Part shown: piece by piece, positions 16,517 to 24,943 of the stretch | Layout of the letters: the number at the start of each line of letters is the position of its first letter | Position numbering within the stretch: position 1 is the first letter of the stretch | Source: JAHQVI01 sp050330195 | GTDB taxonomy: Bacteria; Pseudomonadota; Alphaproteobacteria; Rhizobiales; Rhodomicrobiaceae | DNA: 64,000 nucleotides | NCBI GenBank assembly: GCA_050330195.1 | Contig: JBHJOB010000043.1 | Location: 1-64,000 of the forward strand | Reading direction: 5' to 3' | Made by a program: the position numbers and the translations under genes | Notes under the pieces: model-generated | The model's input: the letters and a program-made list of their open reading frames with translations, nothing else | What the model was told of the DNA's origin: nothing | Databases searched by the model: none

Positions 16517-19189
16517 ATGACGGTCGTGTCAGACGTCACAAAAACCACCTGCCCCTATTGCGGTGTTGGCTGCGGGGTGCTGGCCACTCGTCAAGCCGAC
16601 GGCCCGGTGACCATTGCGGGCGATCCAGATCATCCGGCCAATTTCGGGCGGCTCTGCTCGAAAGGCTCCGCGCTCGGCGAGACGGTCGGGCTCGAGGACC
16701 GGCTGCTCCACCCGGAAATTCACGGACGCCGCGCGAACTGGGACGAGGCGCTCGATCTCGTCGCCGCGCGTTTCAGCGAAGCGATCCGCGAACACGGCCC
16801 CGACAGCGTCGCCTTCTATGTCTCCGGCCAGCTTCTGACCGAGGATTACTACGTCGCCAACAAGCTGATGAAGGGCTTCATCGGTTCGGCGAATATCGAC
16901 ACCAATTCGCGGCTTTGCATGGCGTCCTCGGTCGCCGGGCACCGCCGCGCCTTCGGAACGGATACTGTTCCGGGCATCTATGAAGATCTGGAACTTGCCG
17001 ATCTCGTCGTTCTGGTCGGGTCGAACCTCGCATGGTGCCACCCCGTCCTCTATCAGCGCATTGCCGCCGCCAAGGAGCAGCACCCGCATATGCGTGTCGT
17101 GCTGATCGATCCGCGCCGGACGATGACCGCCGACATTGCCGACATGCATCTGGCCATCGCCCCGGACGGAGACGTGGCGCTGTTCTCCGGACTGCTCGCC
17201 TGGCTTGCGGAAAGGGGCATTCTGGACCGGGATTACATCAATCAGCACACGAATGGCATTGACGAGGCGCTTGAGACGTCCCGCCAGCTGACGATGGATG
17301 AAATTACCTGCCAGACCGGACTGGAGCGCGGCGAAATCGAAGCCTTCTACGCCCTTTTCGCCCGGACCGAAAAGACCGTCACCGTCTACAGCCAGGGCGT
17401 CAACCAGTCCTCCAGCGGCACCGACAAGGTCAACGCCATCATCAACTGCCATCTGGCGACGGGCCGGATCGGCAGGCCGGGCATGGGGCCGTTCTCGATT
17501 ACCGGGCAGCCCAATGCGATGGGTGGGCGCGAGGTCGGCGGGCTGGCCAACATGCTCGCCGCGCATATGGATATCGAGAACGCTCACCACCGCGCGCTGG
17601 CGCAGCAATTCTGGAGCTCGCCGGTGATTGCGGACAAACCCGGTCTCAAGGCGGTCGACATGTTCAGGGCCGTTGCCGATGGCCGGATCAAGGCGCTCTG
17701 GATCATGGCGACCAATCCGGTGGATAGCCTGCCCGAGGCGGACGCGGTGCAGGACGCGCTGTGTGCCTGCCCCTTCGTTGTCGTCTCCGACGTGCTCGCC
17801 GAAACCGACACGATCCGCCACGCCCATATCAAACTGCCCTCCGCAGCCTGGGGCGAGAAGGACGGTACCGTCACCAATTCCGAGCGCCGCATCTCGCGCC
17901 AGCGCGCTTTCCTGCCGATGCCGGGCGAGGCGCGTGCCGACTGGTGGCAGATGGCTGAAGTCGGCAGGCGGATGGGCTATGCCGACGCCTTCGCTTATGA
18001 GAGCCCCGCGCAGATATTCAGCGAATATGCCGCGCAGACCGCGTTCATCAATCATGGCGCGCGCGATCTCGACATTGGCGCTTATGCCGGGATCGGCCCT
18101 GCGGAATATGACGCGCTGACGCCGTTTCAATGGCCGCAGCCGAAAGATGCTCAGCCTACGGAGACGCGCTTCTTCGCCAATGGCGGCTTCTTCACGCCCG
18201 ATCGCCGCGCCCGCTTCGTGCCTGTCCACGCGCAAGGCCATGCCCGGAAAAGCGACGCCTATCCGCTGACGCTGAATACCGGACGCATCCGCGACCAGTG
18301 GCACACCATGACGCGCACCGGCAAGTCGCCGCGCCTCTCCGCACATATTGCAGAGCCGTTCGTGGAACTACATCCGAACGATGCCGCCAGCCTCGCCATT
18401 GCGGATGCCGACATAGTGCGCGTCGAAAGCCCGCACGGTGCGATTCTCGTCAGGGGACTGATTACCTCGCGACAGGCCGCCGGGTCGGTCTTCGTACCTA
18501 TGCACTGGACTGACCAGTTTGCCTCAAGAGCGCGTGTGGATACGTTGGTCCCGTCTTTGACCGATCCACATTCGGGACAGCCCGCATCGAAAAATGCCGC
18601 TGTCAGGGCCGAACGCTTCGCAGCCGCATTTTACGGCTTTGCCGTCACTCATCGGAAACCGCGTGTGCCGGAGACCGCTTATTGGGCGATCGCCCGAAAT
18701 GAAGGCGGCTGGAGTCTTGAGCTTGCCGGGGAGACTTCACCCGCCAATGCCGAGGACCTGGCCTGTCACATCTTCGGATTGGAGGATTGTTTGGCGAGCC
18801 AGCCGCTTGCCTATGTCGATGAAGAACGCGGCGATGCAAGGATCGCCTTCTTCAAAGGCTCCCGATTTGTCGGCGGCCTTTACCTTTCGAAAAACCCGAT
18901 TGCCATTTCCCGCACATGGGTTTGCGAGCAATTGACCAACGATCATCCCCGGCCCCAGGACCGCTATCGTGTATTGGCCGGGCGTGCTGCTGCAAACATG
19001 CCGGAAAAGGGGCCCATCGTTTGCGCATGCTTCTCCGTCGGCCGCAATGAAATCGACGACGCCGTTCAGGCTGGATGCGGAACCGTTTCCGGGATTGGAA
19101 AATCAATTCGTGCGGGGATGAACTGCGGATCCTGCCGGGCAGAAATCCAGCAGATCATCAATGAGAGACGGTTGATCGCGGCGGAGTAG
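16517..19189 (+). CDS. nasA: Assimilatory nitrate reductase catalytic subunit NasA
   Basis: The 890-residue molybdopterin enzyme reduces nitrate to nitrite in the cytoplasm. An N-terminal [4Fe-4S] site is formed by Cys12, Cys15, Cys19 and Cys47 (CPYCGVGC ... RLCSKG). The likely Mo-ligand Cys lies in NSRLCMASSVAG. The Mo-bis-MGD domains follow, then a molydopterin-dinucleotide-binding C-domain (LNTGRIRDQWHTMTRTGKS). The last 60 residues form a BFD-like [2Fe-2S] domain (VCACFSVG ... GMNCGSCRAEI). No separate NasB-type electron-transfer subunit is seen nearby, so the electron donor is unknown. Confidence 0.94.
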   Translation: MTVVSDVTKTTCPYCGVGCGVLATRQADGPVTIAGDPDHPANFGRLCSKGSALGETVGLEDRLLHPEIHGRRANWDEALDLVAARFSEAIREHGPDSVAFYVSGQLLTEDYYVANKLMKGFIGSANIDTNSRLCMASSVAGHRRAFGTDTVPGIYEDLELADLVVLVGSNLAWCHPVLYQRIAAAKEQHPHMRVVLIDPRRTMTADIADMHLAIAPDGDVALFSGLLAWLAERGILDRDYINQHTNGIDEALETSRQLTMDEITCQTGLERGEIEAFYALFARTEKTVTVYSQGVNQSSSGTDKVNAIINCHLATGRIGRPGMGPFSITGQPNAMGGREVGGLANMLAAHMDIENAHHRALAQQFWSSPVIADKPGLKAVDMFRAVADGRIKALWIMATNPVDSLPEADAVQDALCACPFVVVSDVLAETDTIRHAHIKLPSAAWGEKDGTVTNSERRISRQRAFLPMPGEARADWWQMAEVGRRMGYADAFAYESPAQIFSEYAAQTAFINHGARDLDIGAYAGIGPAEYDALTPFQWPQPKDAQPTETRFFANGGFFTPDRRARFVPVHAQGHARKSDAYPLTLNTGRIRDQWHTMTRTGKSPRLSAHIAEPFVELHPNDAASLAIADADIVRVESPHGAILVRGLITSRQAAGSVFVPMHWTDQFASRARVDTLVPSLTDPHSGQPASKNAAVRAERFAAAFYGFAVTHRKPRVPETAYWAIARNEGGWSLELAGETSPANAEDLACHIFGLEDCLASQPLAYVDEERGDARIAFFKGSRFVGGLYLSKNPIAISRTWVCEQLTNDHPRPQDRYRVLAGRAAANMPEKGPIVCACFSVGRNEIDDAVQAGCGTVSGIGKSIRAGMNCGSCRAEIQQIINERRLIAAE

Positions 19190-19324
19190 CGGCAGGTCGA
19201 GGATGGAACGCCGATCCCTGCAGCAGAACACGGAGCGGCGGCAACCTAACAAATCAAAAGCGGCTCGCACCGTTCCTGCTGAACCGGGCGGAGTGGATTT
19301 GAGATCAAATCCGACAACGGAGCA

Positions 19325-19786
19325 TCATTCCGGATCAAGCAACCGGGGGCCCGGCCCCTCCTCGCTCAGGACATCCCAGGGATTGCGCAGTGGGCATGAT
19401 TTGATCGACAGGCAGCCGCAGCCGATGCAGCCGTCGAGCTGATCCTTGAGCCGGGTCAGCCGCTCGATCCGTGCGTTGAGTTGCGCGCGCCATGTCGTCG
19501 AAAGTTCGTGCCAATCCTCTGCTGTCGGCGTTCTGTCATCCGGGAGTGCGCGCAACGCCTCGCGGATTTCCGCAAGCGGGATACCGACGCGCTGGGCAAC
19601 CTTGATCACAGCGACGCGCCGGAGGATCGAACGCGGATAGCGGCGCTGATTGCCTTCGGTTCGCCAGCTCTGGATCAGCTTCTTCGACTCGTAAAAGTGA
19701 AGCGTCGAGACGGCGAGCCCGCTGCGCTCAGCCACCTCTCCCACCGTCAATGGACGTTTCAGATCGGCTGCAGATATTTTCGCCAT
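19325..19786 (-). CDS. soxR: SoxR, redox-sensitive MerR-family activator
   Basis: The 153-residue protein has a MerR winged-helix domain (LTVGEVAERSGLAVSTLHFYESKKLI), a dimerisation helix, and the SoxR [2Fe-2S] motif CIGCGCLSIKSC (Cys120, Cys123, Cys125, Cys131; CX2CXCX5C). It senses redox-cycling compounds. It is transcribed divergently from the FMN reductase gene, with a SoxR box in the gap, so that reductase and the acetyltransferase behind it are the expected targets. In many non-enteric bacteria SoxR directly controls such detoxification genes rather than soxS. Confidence 0.95.
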   Translation of the reverse strand: MAKISAADLKRPLTVGEVAERSGLAVSTLHFYESKKLIQSWRTEGNQRRYPRSILRRVAVIKVAQRVGIPLAEIREALRALPDDRTPTAEDWHELSTTWRAQLNARIERLTRLKDQLDGCIGCGCLSIKSCPLRNPWDVLSEEGPGPRLLDPE

Positions 19787-19792
19787 GCCCTC

Positions 19793-19823
19793 TTGACCTC
19801 AACTAAGATTGAGGTCTTATAGA
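19793..19823 (+). promoter_or_regulatory. SoxR box within a 19-bp-spacer promoter
   Basis: CCTCAACTAAGATTGAGG (19797-19814) is an 18-bp inverted repeat with perfect CCTCAA/TTGAGG arms, matching SoxR boxes. It lies between TTGACC (19793) and TATAGA (19818) separated by 19 bp, the over-long spacer typical of MerR-family activated promoters. It drives the FMN reductase gene and overlaps the soxR upstream region. Confidence 0.85.
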
Positions 19824-19862
19824 CTCATGCTCGTGGATCAATCAACCCAGGAGCACAGCACG

Positions 19863-20441
19863 ATGCAGGACAAAATCCGCCTCACCCTGATCTATGGCAG
19901 CGCCCGGCCCGGCCGCCGTTGCGATCATGTCGCCGACTGGACGGCCGCAGAAATCGCGCGTCACGGCGGCTTTGCGCTGGAGCGGCTCGACCCGGCCGAT
20001 CCGGACATCGCCAAGGCAATCAATGACCATGATCGCGAAGCGGGGCCGGCGCTGAAGAGCCGTATCGGCGCAAGCGACGCCTATATCGTCGTGACGCCGG
20101 AATATAATCGGTCATTTCCCGCGCCTCTCAAGGCCGTGATCGACTCGGCCAGCGCCGAATGGCGCGCAAAGCCCGTGGCCTTCGTTTCCTATGGCGGCAT
20201 CTCCGGCGGACTGCGCGCGGTGGAGCATCTCCGGGGCGTCTTCGCCGAGTTGCATGCGGTGGGCATTCGCGATGGCGTCAGCTTCGCCAATGTCTGGAAC
20301 CAGTTCGATGAAAGCGGCAATCTTCGGGACGCGCAAGGCGCGCGGCAGGCGCTCGACAAGACGCTGATCCACCTTTCCTGGTGGGCGCGCACGTTGAACA
20401 ATGGCCGGCAGGCCGAGGCTTACGGGGAGATCGCGGCATGA
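19863..20441 (+). CDS. NADPH-dependent FMN reductase family protein
   Basis: The 192-residue flavodoxin-fold protein begins KIRLTLIYGSARPGRRCDHVADW (phosphate-binding loop GSARPGR), with the family motif VVTPEYNRSFPAPLKAVIDSA and WRAKPVAFVSYGG. Such enzymes reduce flavins, quinones or azo compounds. The start at 19863 follows CAGGAGCACAGCACG. Divergent SoxR and the SoxR box indicate induction by redox-active compounds. Its stop overlaps the next start (ATGA), so the two proteins are probably co-translated. Confidence 0.88.
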   Translation: MQDKIRLTLIYGSARPGRRCDHVADWTAAEIARHGGFALERLDPADPDIAKAINDHDREAGPALKSRIGASDAYIVVTPEYNRSFPAPLKAVIDSASAEWRAKPVAFVSYGGISGGLRAVEHLRGVFAELHAVGIRDGVSFANVWNQFDESGNLRDAQGARQALDKTLIHLSWWARTLNNGRQAEAYGEIAA

Positions 20442-21580
20442 GGACGAACATTGAGAACGCGCATGGCGGAGCCGGGCCGCGGATCTTGGTGATCGGCCAG
20501 GCTCGGCCTGTACTGGAAACCGTCATGCAGGAGCTTCGCGCCCTTGACCTGACGGTTGAAGGGACGACGCAGCCGGATCAGGCCCCGGCCATGTTTGACG
20601 CGGCGAATTTCGATCTGGTTGCGATCGGCGGCGGCGTTTCCAGTGACGTCCGCGCAGCGCTCAAGGAAGCCTTCGCCCGACAAGACCCGTCAGTCCGCCT
20701 GCTCGACACCTATGCGCCGGTTGCTGTCAGTCAGATCATGGGTGCACTGAACAAGGCGGATTCGTCAAGGCGCGTCGATCTCGACGCCTATTTCGCGCGC
20801 ATAGGCTATGACGGTCCGAGGGAGCCCACTCTGGATACGCTGCGCGCCCTGCATGAGCTTCATCCCGATGCCATCGCCTTCGAAGCGATCGATGTTCTCC
20901 TTGATCGGGATATCGACATCTCGCCGGAGGCCATCGATGCAAAGCTGATCCGTGCGCGGCGCGGAGGCTATTGCTTCGAACAGAACAGCCTGTTCAAGCA
21001 TGTGCTCGAAGAGATCGGGTTCAAGGTAGACGGCCTGTCCGCCCGCGTCAGATGGAATGCGCCCGCCGGTGCGCCGATAAGCCCACGCACGCATATGGCG
21101 CTCAAGGTCACGATAGACGGCGCTCCCTGGCTCGCCGATGTCGGCTTCGGCGGATGCGTGATGACGACGCCGCTGCTCATGGATGTGGCGGAGCCGCAGG
21201 CGACACAGCATGAAAGCTTCCGCATCTTTCCCTTCGGTCCCTCCCTGCTTGTTCAGGCGTGCCGGGGCGATGCGTGGCTACCGCTTTATGAACTGTCGCG
21301 GGAGACGCATTATGAAGCGGATTACGAACTGGCGAACTGGTTCACCGCGAAACATCCGAACTCACCTTTCCGGCACAGGCTCATTGCGGCCAGAACGACG
21401 CCGGATGCAAGATACGGCCTGCTCGACAACAGGCTGTCGGTCAGGCGCCCGGATGGCGGCACGGAACGACAGACGCTGCGCGCCGACGACATCGAACGGA
21501 TGCTGACGGATGTGTTTCGTCTTCCCGTCGCTGCGGACTGGCGTCCCGTGATCGACCGGGCCGCAGCGGCGCCTGCATGA
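20438..21580 (+). CDS. Arylamine N-acetyltransferase with an extra N-terminal receiver-like domain
   Basis: The 380-residue product has two parts. Residues about 15-105 (RILVIGQARPVLETVMQELR ... DLVAIGGGVSSDVRAALKEAF) form a Rossmann/receiver-like alpha-beta domain. Residues about 110-375 are an arylamine N-acetyltransferase with the catalytic triad Cys179 (RGGYCFEQN), His219 (RTHMAL) and Asp234 (WLADVGFGG), spaced as in known NATs. NATs acetylate arylamines and hydrazines from acetyl-CoA. Usual NAT length is about 270-280 residues, so the N-terminal domain is an addition. ATGA overlap with the FMN reductase suggests a joint pathway, perhaps reduction of nitroaromatics then acetylation of the amine. 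Confidence 0.88.
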   Translation: MRTNIENAHGGAGPRILVIGQARPVLETVMQELRALDLTVEGTTQPDQAPAMFDAANFDLVAIGGGVSSDVRAALKEAFARQDPSVRLLDTYAPVAVSQIMGALNKADSSRRVDLDAYFARIGYDGPREPTLDTLRALHELHPDAIAFEAIDVLLDRDIDISPEAIDAKLIRARRGGYCFEQNSLFKHVLEEIGFKVDGLSARVRWNAPAGAPISPRTHMALKVTIDGAPWLADVGFGGCVMTTPLLMDVAEPQATQHESFRIFPFGPSLLVQACRGDAWLPLYELSRETHYEADYELANWFTAKHPNSPFRHRLIAARTTPDARYGLLDNRLSVRRPDGGTERQTLRADDIERMLTDVFRLPVAADWRPVIDRAAAAPA

Positions 21581-21601
21581 GCGTATGACCAGGCGCAGCG
21601 C

Positions 21602-22837
21602 TCAACGCGGAGGCGGCAGCCAGCGGCGAATGATGCCGCCATAGGTTCCGGGGCCCGGCTGTAACGGTTTCCTGTCACGGAGGCCCAATACAGCCGTCCA
21701 CGGACGATGGATCTTGCGATAGTGTCTTCGGCTGGCGTCTCTTTCACTGTCATAGCGGTCATCGATCCATCGATCACCGTCGTCGTGAAAGCTCCTGAGC
21801 AGATAACGGGTACCGTCGCGGACCTGCATGTCATTTCCGGCTGTGCAGCCGTACTGGCGAAGCGAGTCCACGAACGACGCAAGCAGGTCGAAATCGCCTG
21901 ACTGCATCACCGGATAAAAGTTCTCGCGGTGAAAGCGGTAGAGGGCGCGCGAATCCTCTACATATAGTGGGAATCGATGTACGCTGGTCGGGATGTGAGC
22001 AATATGGACGGCAAGGTCGGCGATTGTTCTGAACCGCTCATTTCGTGCTCCCTCCGCAAACTGGTCCGCCCCGGCTAGCCTGTAGGCCTGAAAATATTTC
22101 CAGGCAGCTGGAGCGAATGCGCGCGCTTCAGCAGGCAGTTCGATGTCCGGCAATAGCTGGGCTTCGGTCAACCATATGGCCCAGAGCGTAAGGTTGAAGA
22201 GGTTTTCGAGTTGCTCCGACGTTTCAACGGTCCCCGAACCTCCGGACGCGGACGCCGCTTCGTCCGCCAATGCCTGTTGCATGACATTGCCGGTCGCAGC
22301 CGCGAGAGAGCCGCAGGCGCGATAAGCGTCATTGGCCCGCTTGGTGATGATTTCAGTGTCACGGTCGCCTGCGGGATGCAATCTGTGTGCAAAGATTGCC
22401 AGCGGCAACAGATCCGGAAAGTCCGCACATTGCACAGTCAGCGCATCATTCTCCAGATGGTCCTCGATCAGCGTCGTCAGATTTTCGAGCGCCGCGTCGC
22501 GGACTCTGGCATCGAATGCGGGCTCGTTCGCACTTGCGTAGGTGACCTGGATCAGGGCTTCGATCGAATCATCCCAGAGGCTCCGAACGGCTGCGGGATG
22601 ACGCTCGAAATAGTCGATCATCTCCTCGACCGCTCTCCTCTTGGCATGTTCCGCGTCCTCCGCTTCCGCCTGCGACCAAGGCGCGGGATTGAGCGTCTGG
22701 CGCAGCTCGGCCGGCGGCTGCCAACTCTCCGGCATCCGGGCAGAATCAAGCACGCAGAGCGGACCGTCCTGCACTTCGCCGAGGACCGCCGAACTCAGTC
22801 CGAGCGAGAGCGCCACGAATAACACCAGACTTCTCAC
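21602..22837 (-). CDS. Exported protein of unknown function
   Basis: About 411 residues with a Sec signal peptide (MRSLVLFVALSLGLSSAVLG). The start is placed at a GTG (22837) because an AAGGAGA ribosome site lies about ten bases upstream; a GTG three codons earlier sits too close. The rest is predicted helical, with WQPPAELRQTLNPAPWSQAEAEDAEHAKRR and a Tyr/Arg/Asp-rich C-terminal region with several Cys. No recognised domain. It is downstream of the serine hydrolase on the same strand, with a repeat between. Confidence 0.65.
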   Translation of the reverse strand: MRSLVLFVALSLGLSSAVLGEVQDGPLCVLDSARMPESWQPPAELRQTLNPAPWSQAEAEDAEHAKRRAVEEMIDYFERHPAAVRSLWDDSIEALIQVTYASANEPAFDARVRDAALENLTTLIEDHLENDALTVQCADFPDLLPLAIFAHRLHPAGDRDTEIITKRANDAYRACGSLAAATGNVMQQALADEAASASGGSGTVETSEQLENLFNLTLWAIWLTEAQLLPDIELPAEARAFAPAAWKYFQAYRLAGADQFAEGARNERFRTIADLAVHIAHIPTSVHRFPLYVEDSRALYRFHRENFYPVMQSGDFDLLASFVDSLRQYGCTAGNDMQVRDGTRYLLRSFHDDGDRWIDDRYDSERDASRRHYRKIHRPWTAVLGLRDRKPLQPGPGTYGGIIRRWLPPPR

Positions 22838-22889
22838 GATGCCCACTCTCCTTTTCCAGTTCCGGCCAGATGCTGAACCGGCCTACTGC

Positions 22890-23012
22890 ATCAGGATCAT
22901 TTCCTGACGAAACGATCCTGATCCGCATCTGTTCGTTTCAAGCTCGATCTTTTCCGAAAAGCTTGTCCCCGCGAAGGCGGGGATGGCGTCCATTTTATCG
23001 GATTTCGCTCTA
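22890..23012 (-). repeat. Dispersed repeat, full-length copy, overlapping the serine hydrolase stop codon
   Basis: Plus strand runs ATCAGGATCATTTCCTGACG AAACGATCCTGATCCGCATC, then a middle part with TCAAGCTCGATCTTTTCCGA, and ends TTATCGGATTTCGCTCTA. The final CTA is the TAG stop (minus strand) of the gene at 23010-24125. The middle carries an additional CCCCGCGAAGGCGGGG hairpin absent from the copy at 30211. Confidence 0.8.
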
Positions 23013-24125
23013 GCGAAGTCGCTCCTCGACCTCATCTTCCAGAACATCCATCACGTCGTCCAGTTCGGCATCCGCATTGGCGAAGATGATGAAACCGATC
23101 CTTTCCACCGGGTCGAACAACAACTGGGTCGAGCATCCCGGATCGCCGCCATCATGGCCCCAATAATCGTCCTCGCGGGACCATGCCAAACCCTGCTTCC
23201 GTCCGGAGAGCATTTCCCGGACCGTTTCCGGCTTGAGCAATTCCGTATCCTCGAACCGCCCGCCATTCATCATCGCGATCATGAAATTGGCAAGCTGGTT
23301 GACGCTGGTCCGAAGCATGCCGTCCGCAAGCGTCGGGTAGCTGTAAAGTGCGTGTTCGTTGAAGCCCGCTTGAGGCGACACACCAACAGGCAGCAGGTTG
23401 CCGTCGCCATCGCCCGAGCATAGATACCGTTTGGGTCTCTTTGAATGGGTGTAACAGCGAGCCTGCCTCTCCTCGTCAAGCTTCGCAATATAGAAAGAGG
23501 TCTCATGCATCTTCAGAGGCCTGAAGATATTCTCCTGCAGATAGTCTTCAAGGGACTGATCCGAAATCCGCTCGACCAGATAGCCGAGCAGGGCGAAACC
23601 GGCATTGGAATAGCTGTTCTTCTCGCCGGGGGCGTCCTTGCGGAAATTGCTCGGGCGCCAGAGCGCGCCGCCCGGCGTGAAATATGCGGTCACGACCTCT
23701 TCGAGCGACTTTTCGGGATCGCCGGCGGTGTAGAGTCCGTAGATGCAATCGTCGTCGTCGATGGAGGATGTGTGAGTGAGCAGATGTCTGAAACTTATCG
23801 GCCGCCCCGGATGCCTCGGATTGCGAAGGGAAAAGGGCAGGAAGGCATTCACGTCGTCATCAAGTGCAAACAGGCCCCGGTCGCGCAGTTGCATGATCGC
23901 GGTCGCCGTGATCGTCTTTGTAATGGAGGCGATCTGGAACAGCGTCCGGTCCGGGGTAAACGGAATATTCTTCGTCCGGTTGGCGAGCCCATATCCATTC
24001 GACCAGACGATCCTGTCCTCGTGGACTATGCAGGCGGCAAGCCCCGGCACCTTGTTCTTCTCCATCCAGCGCTCGACCTGCTTGTCGATGGAGCGCTCGG
24101 AACCGAATATCCAGTTCAATGGCAT
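23010..24125 (-). CDS. Beta-lactamase-fold serine hydrolase
   Basis: About 371 residues. The class C beta-lactamase/DD-peptidase-like fold is shown by SITK (Ser67 nucleophile, Lys70), YSNAGFALLGY (YxN) and the C-terminal HDGGDPG (HxG-like) motif. No signal peptide or membrane segment is evident, so it may be cytoplasmic, or exported in an unseen way. The ATG at 24125 is preferred to a GTG at 24161 because AGGAAAGG precedes it. Relatives act as esterases, D-amino-peptidases or peptide amidases. It lies in the same orientation as the NRPS cluster, as one of two such hydrolases near it. Substrate unknown. Confidence 0.85.
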   Translation of the reverse strand: MPLNWIFGSERSIDKQVERWMEKNKVPGLAACIVHEDRIVWSNGYGLANRTKNIPFTPDRTLFQIASITKTITATAIMQLRDRGLFALDDDVNAFLPFSLRNPRHPGRPISFRHLLTHTSSIDDDDCIYGLYTAGDPEKSLEEVVTAYFTPGGALWRPSNFRKDAPGEKNSYSNAGFALLGYLVERISDQSLEDYLQENIFRPLKMHETSFYIAKLDEERQARCYTHSKRPKRYLCSGDGDGNLLPVGVSPQAGFNEHALYSYPTLADGMLRTSVNQLANFMIAMMNGGRFEDTELLKPETVREMLSGRKQGLAWSREDDYWGHDGGDPGCSTQLLFDPVERIGFIIFANADAELDDVMDVLEDEVEERLR

Positions 24126-24188
24126 CGCTGCGGAACCTTTCCTCAGAATTTTTTCGTACACGGACTAGTGAACGCCGGCTTCAAATGC

Positions 24189-24223
24189 GCGACTGCCGGA
24201 AGGCCCGCGCCCCCGGCAGTCGC
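24189..24223 (-). terminator. Strong hairpin downstream of the small secreted protein gene
   Basis: An 11-bp perfect stem GCGACTGCCGG/CCGGCAGTCGC with a 13-base loop lies between the gene at 24332 and the serine hydrolase. No long T tract follows in either direction, so termination may be partial or the hairpin may stabilise mRNA ends. Confidence 0.4.
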
Positions 24224-24331
24224 AATCAGGCCTAGGGCTTGCCAAGCCGGTCCCGTTGCTCATGCAATTCTGAACCGGCCTGGCGCAGTCCCGCCTTTCT
24301 GCCTCCCCTGAAAGGATCAGCCATCGGCAGC

Positions 24332-24727
24332 CTATTGGGCAGCGCACTGATTTTCAAGATTGAGAAAGGCGCCGCCAAGTCTCTGCCCCTCCTCCGAGGC
24401 GGGATCGATCGTTTCGTCAAGATCAAACGCCAGCCGGGCGTCATTATTCAGACCGGCGAGAAAGGCGCTGAAATTCTTCGCGGCCGCTTCTGCCGCCGCC
24501 GTGTCGCCTTCCTTTACGGCGTCCTCCTCATCGAGGACGTCGCAATAAGCCGCCACCTTCTCCTTGTCCTTGGTCAGTTCATTGACAGCCGTGATCGCAG
24601 TATCGATATTTTCCGGCGTCGGTGCTGCCGCCGGCGCCGGCGCCTGTGCATCGTTTCCGGTTTGCTGAGCAAAGGACGGTGTCGCCAGGAAGGCGAAGAT
24701 GCCTGCAACTGCAAAGAGTTTCTTCAT
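24332..24727 (-). CDS. Small exported protein of unknown function
   Basis: 131 residues starting MKKLFAVAGIFAFLATPSFAQ, a clear Sec signal peptide, then an Ala/Pro-rich linker (AQAPAPAAAPTPE) and a helical domain with a Cys pair (AAYCDVLDEEDAVKEGD and LENQCAAQ). Upstream in-frame extension to 24787 lacks a ribosome site; GGGAGATATGAAG supports the chosen ATG. It lies between the PPTase gene and the serine hydrolase, so it may be cotranscribed with the biosynthetic cluster. No family recognised. Confidence 0.7.
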   Translation of the reverse strand: MKKLFAVAGIFAFLATPSFAQQTGNDAQAPAPAAAPTPENIDTAITAVNELTKDKEKVAAYCDVLDEEDAVKEGDTAAAEAAAKNFSAFLAGLNNDARLAFDLDETIDPASEEGQRLGGAFLNLENQCAAQ

Positions 24728-24943
24728 ATCTCCCTCTCTACTCATCTTGTGCCTTGACAGGAATTCAAACTCTCTTGAGCGAAGCACCCAAGATCATCAG
24801 AATATACGTAAAAGCACAAAGCATGAAGCAGACTGGAAAGTTTCATTTGATCGCAACCAGGGAGTTTAATGGGCGCTCGAGAGATATTTTTGCTACATGA
24901 ATCACCAGACCTCTGGAGTTGGAGATTGCCATTACAGCAAGCC

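Noticed and set aside
16529..18346. Minus-strand open frame of about 605 codons
   Set aside because: Antisense shadow of nasA; no recognised protein family, Arg/His-rich composition.
19295..19312. Palindrome GGATTTGAGATCAAATCC downstream of nasA and soxR
   Set aside because: Lies between converging genes, has no T tract, and no regulated start is near, so neither terminator nor operator can be supported.
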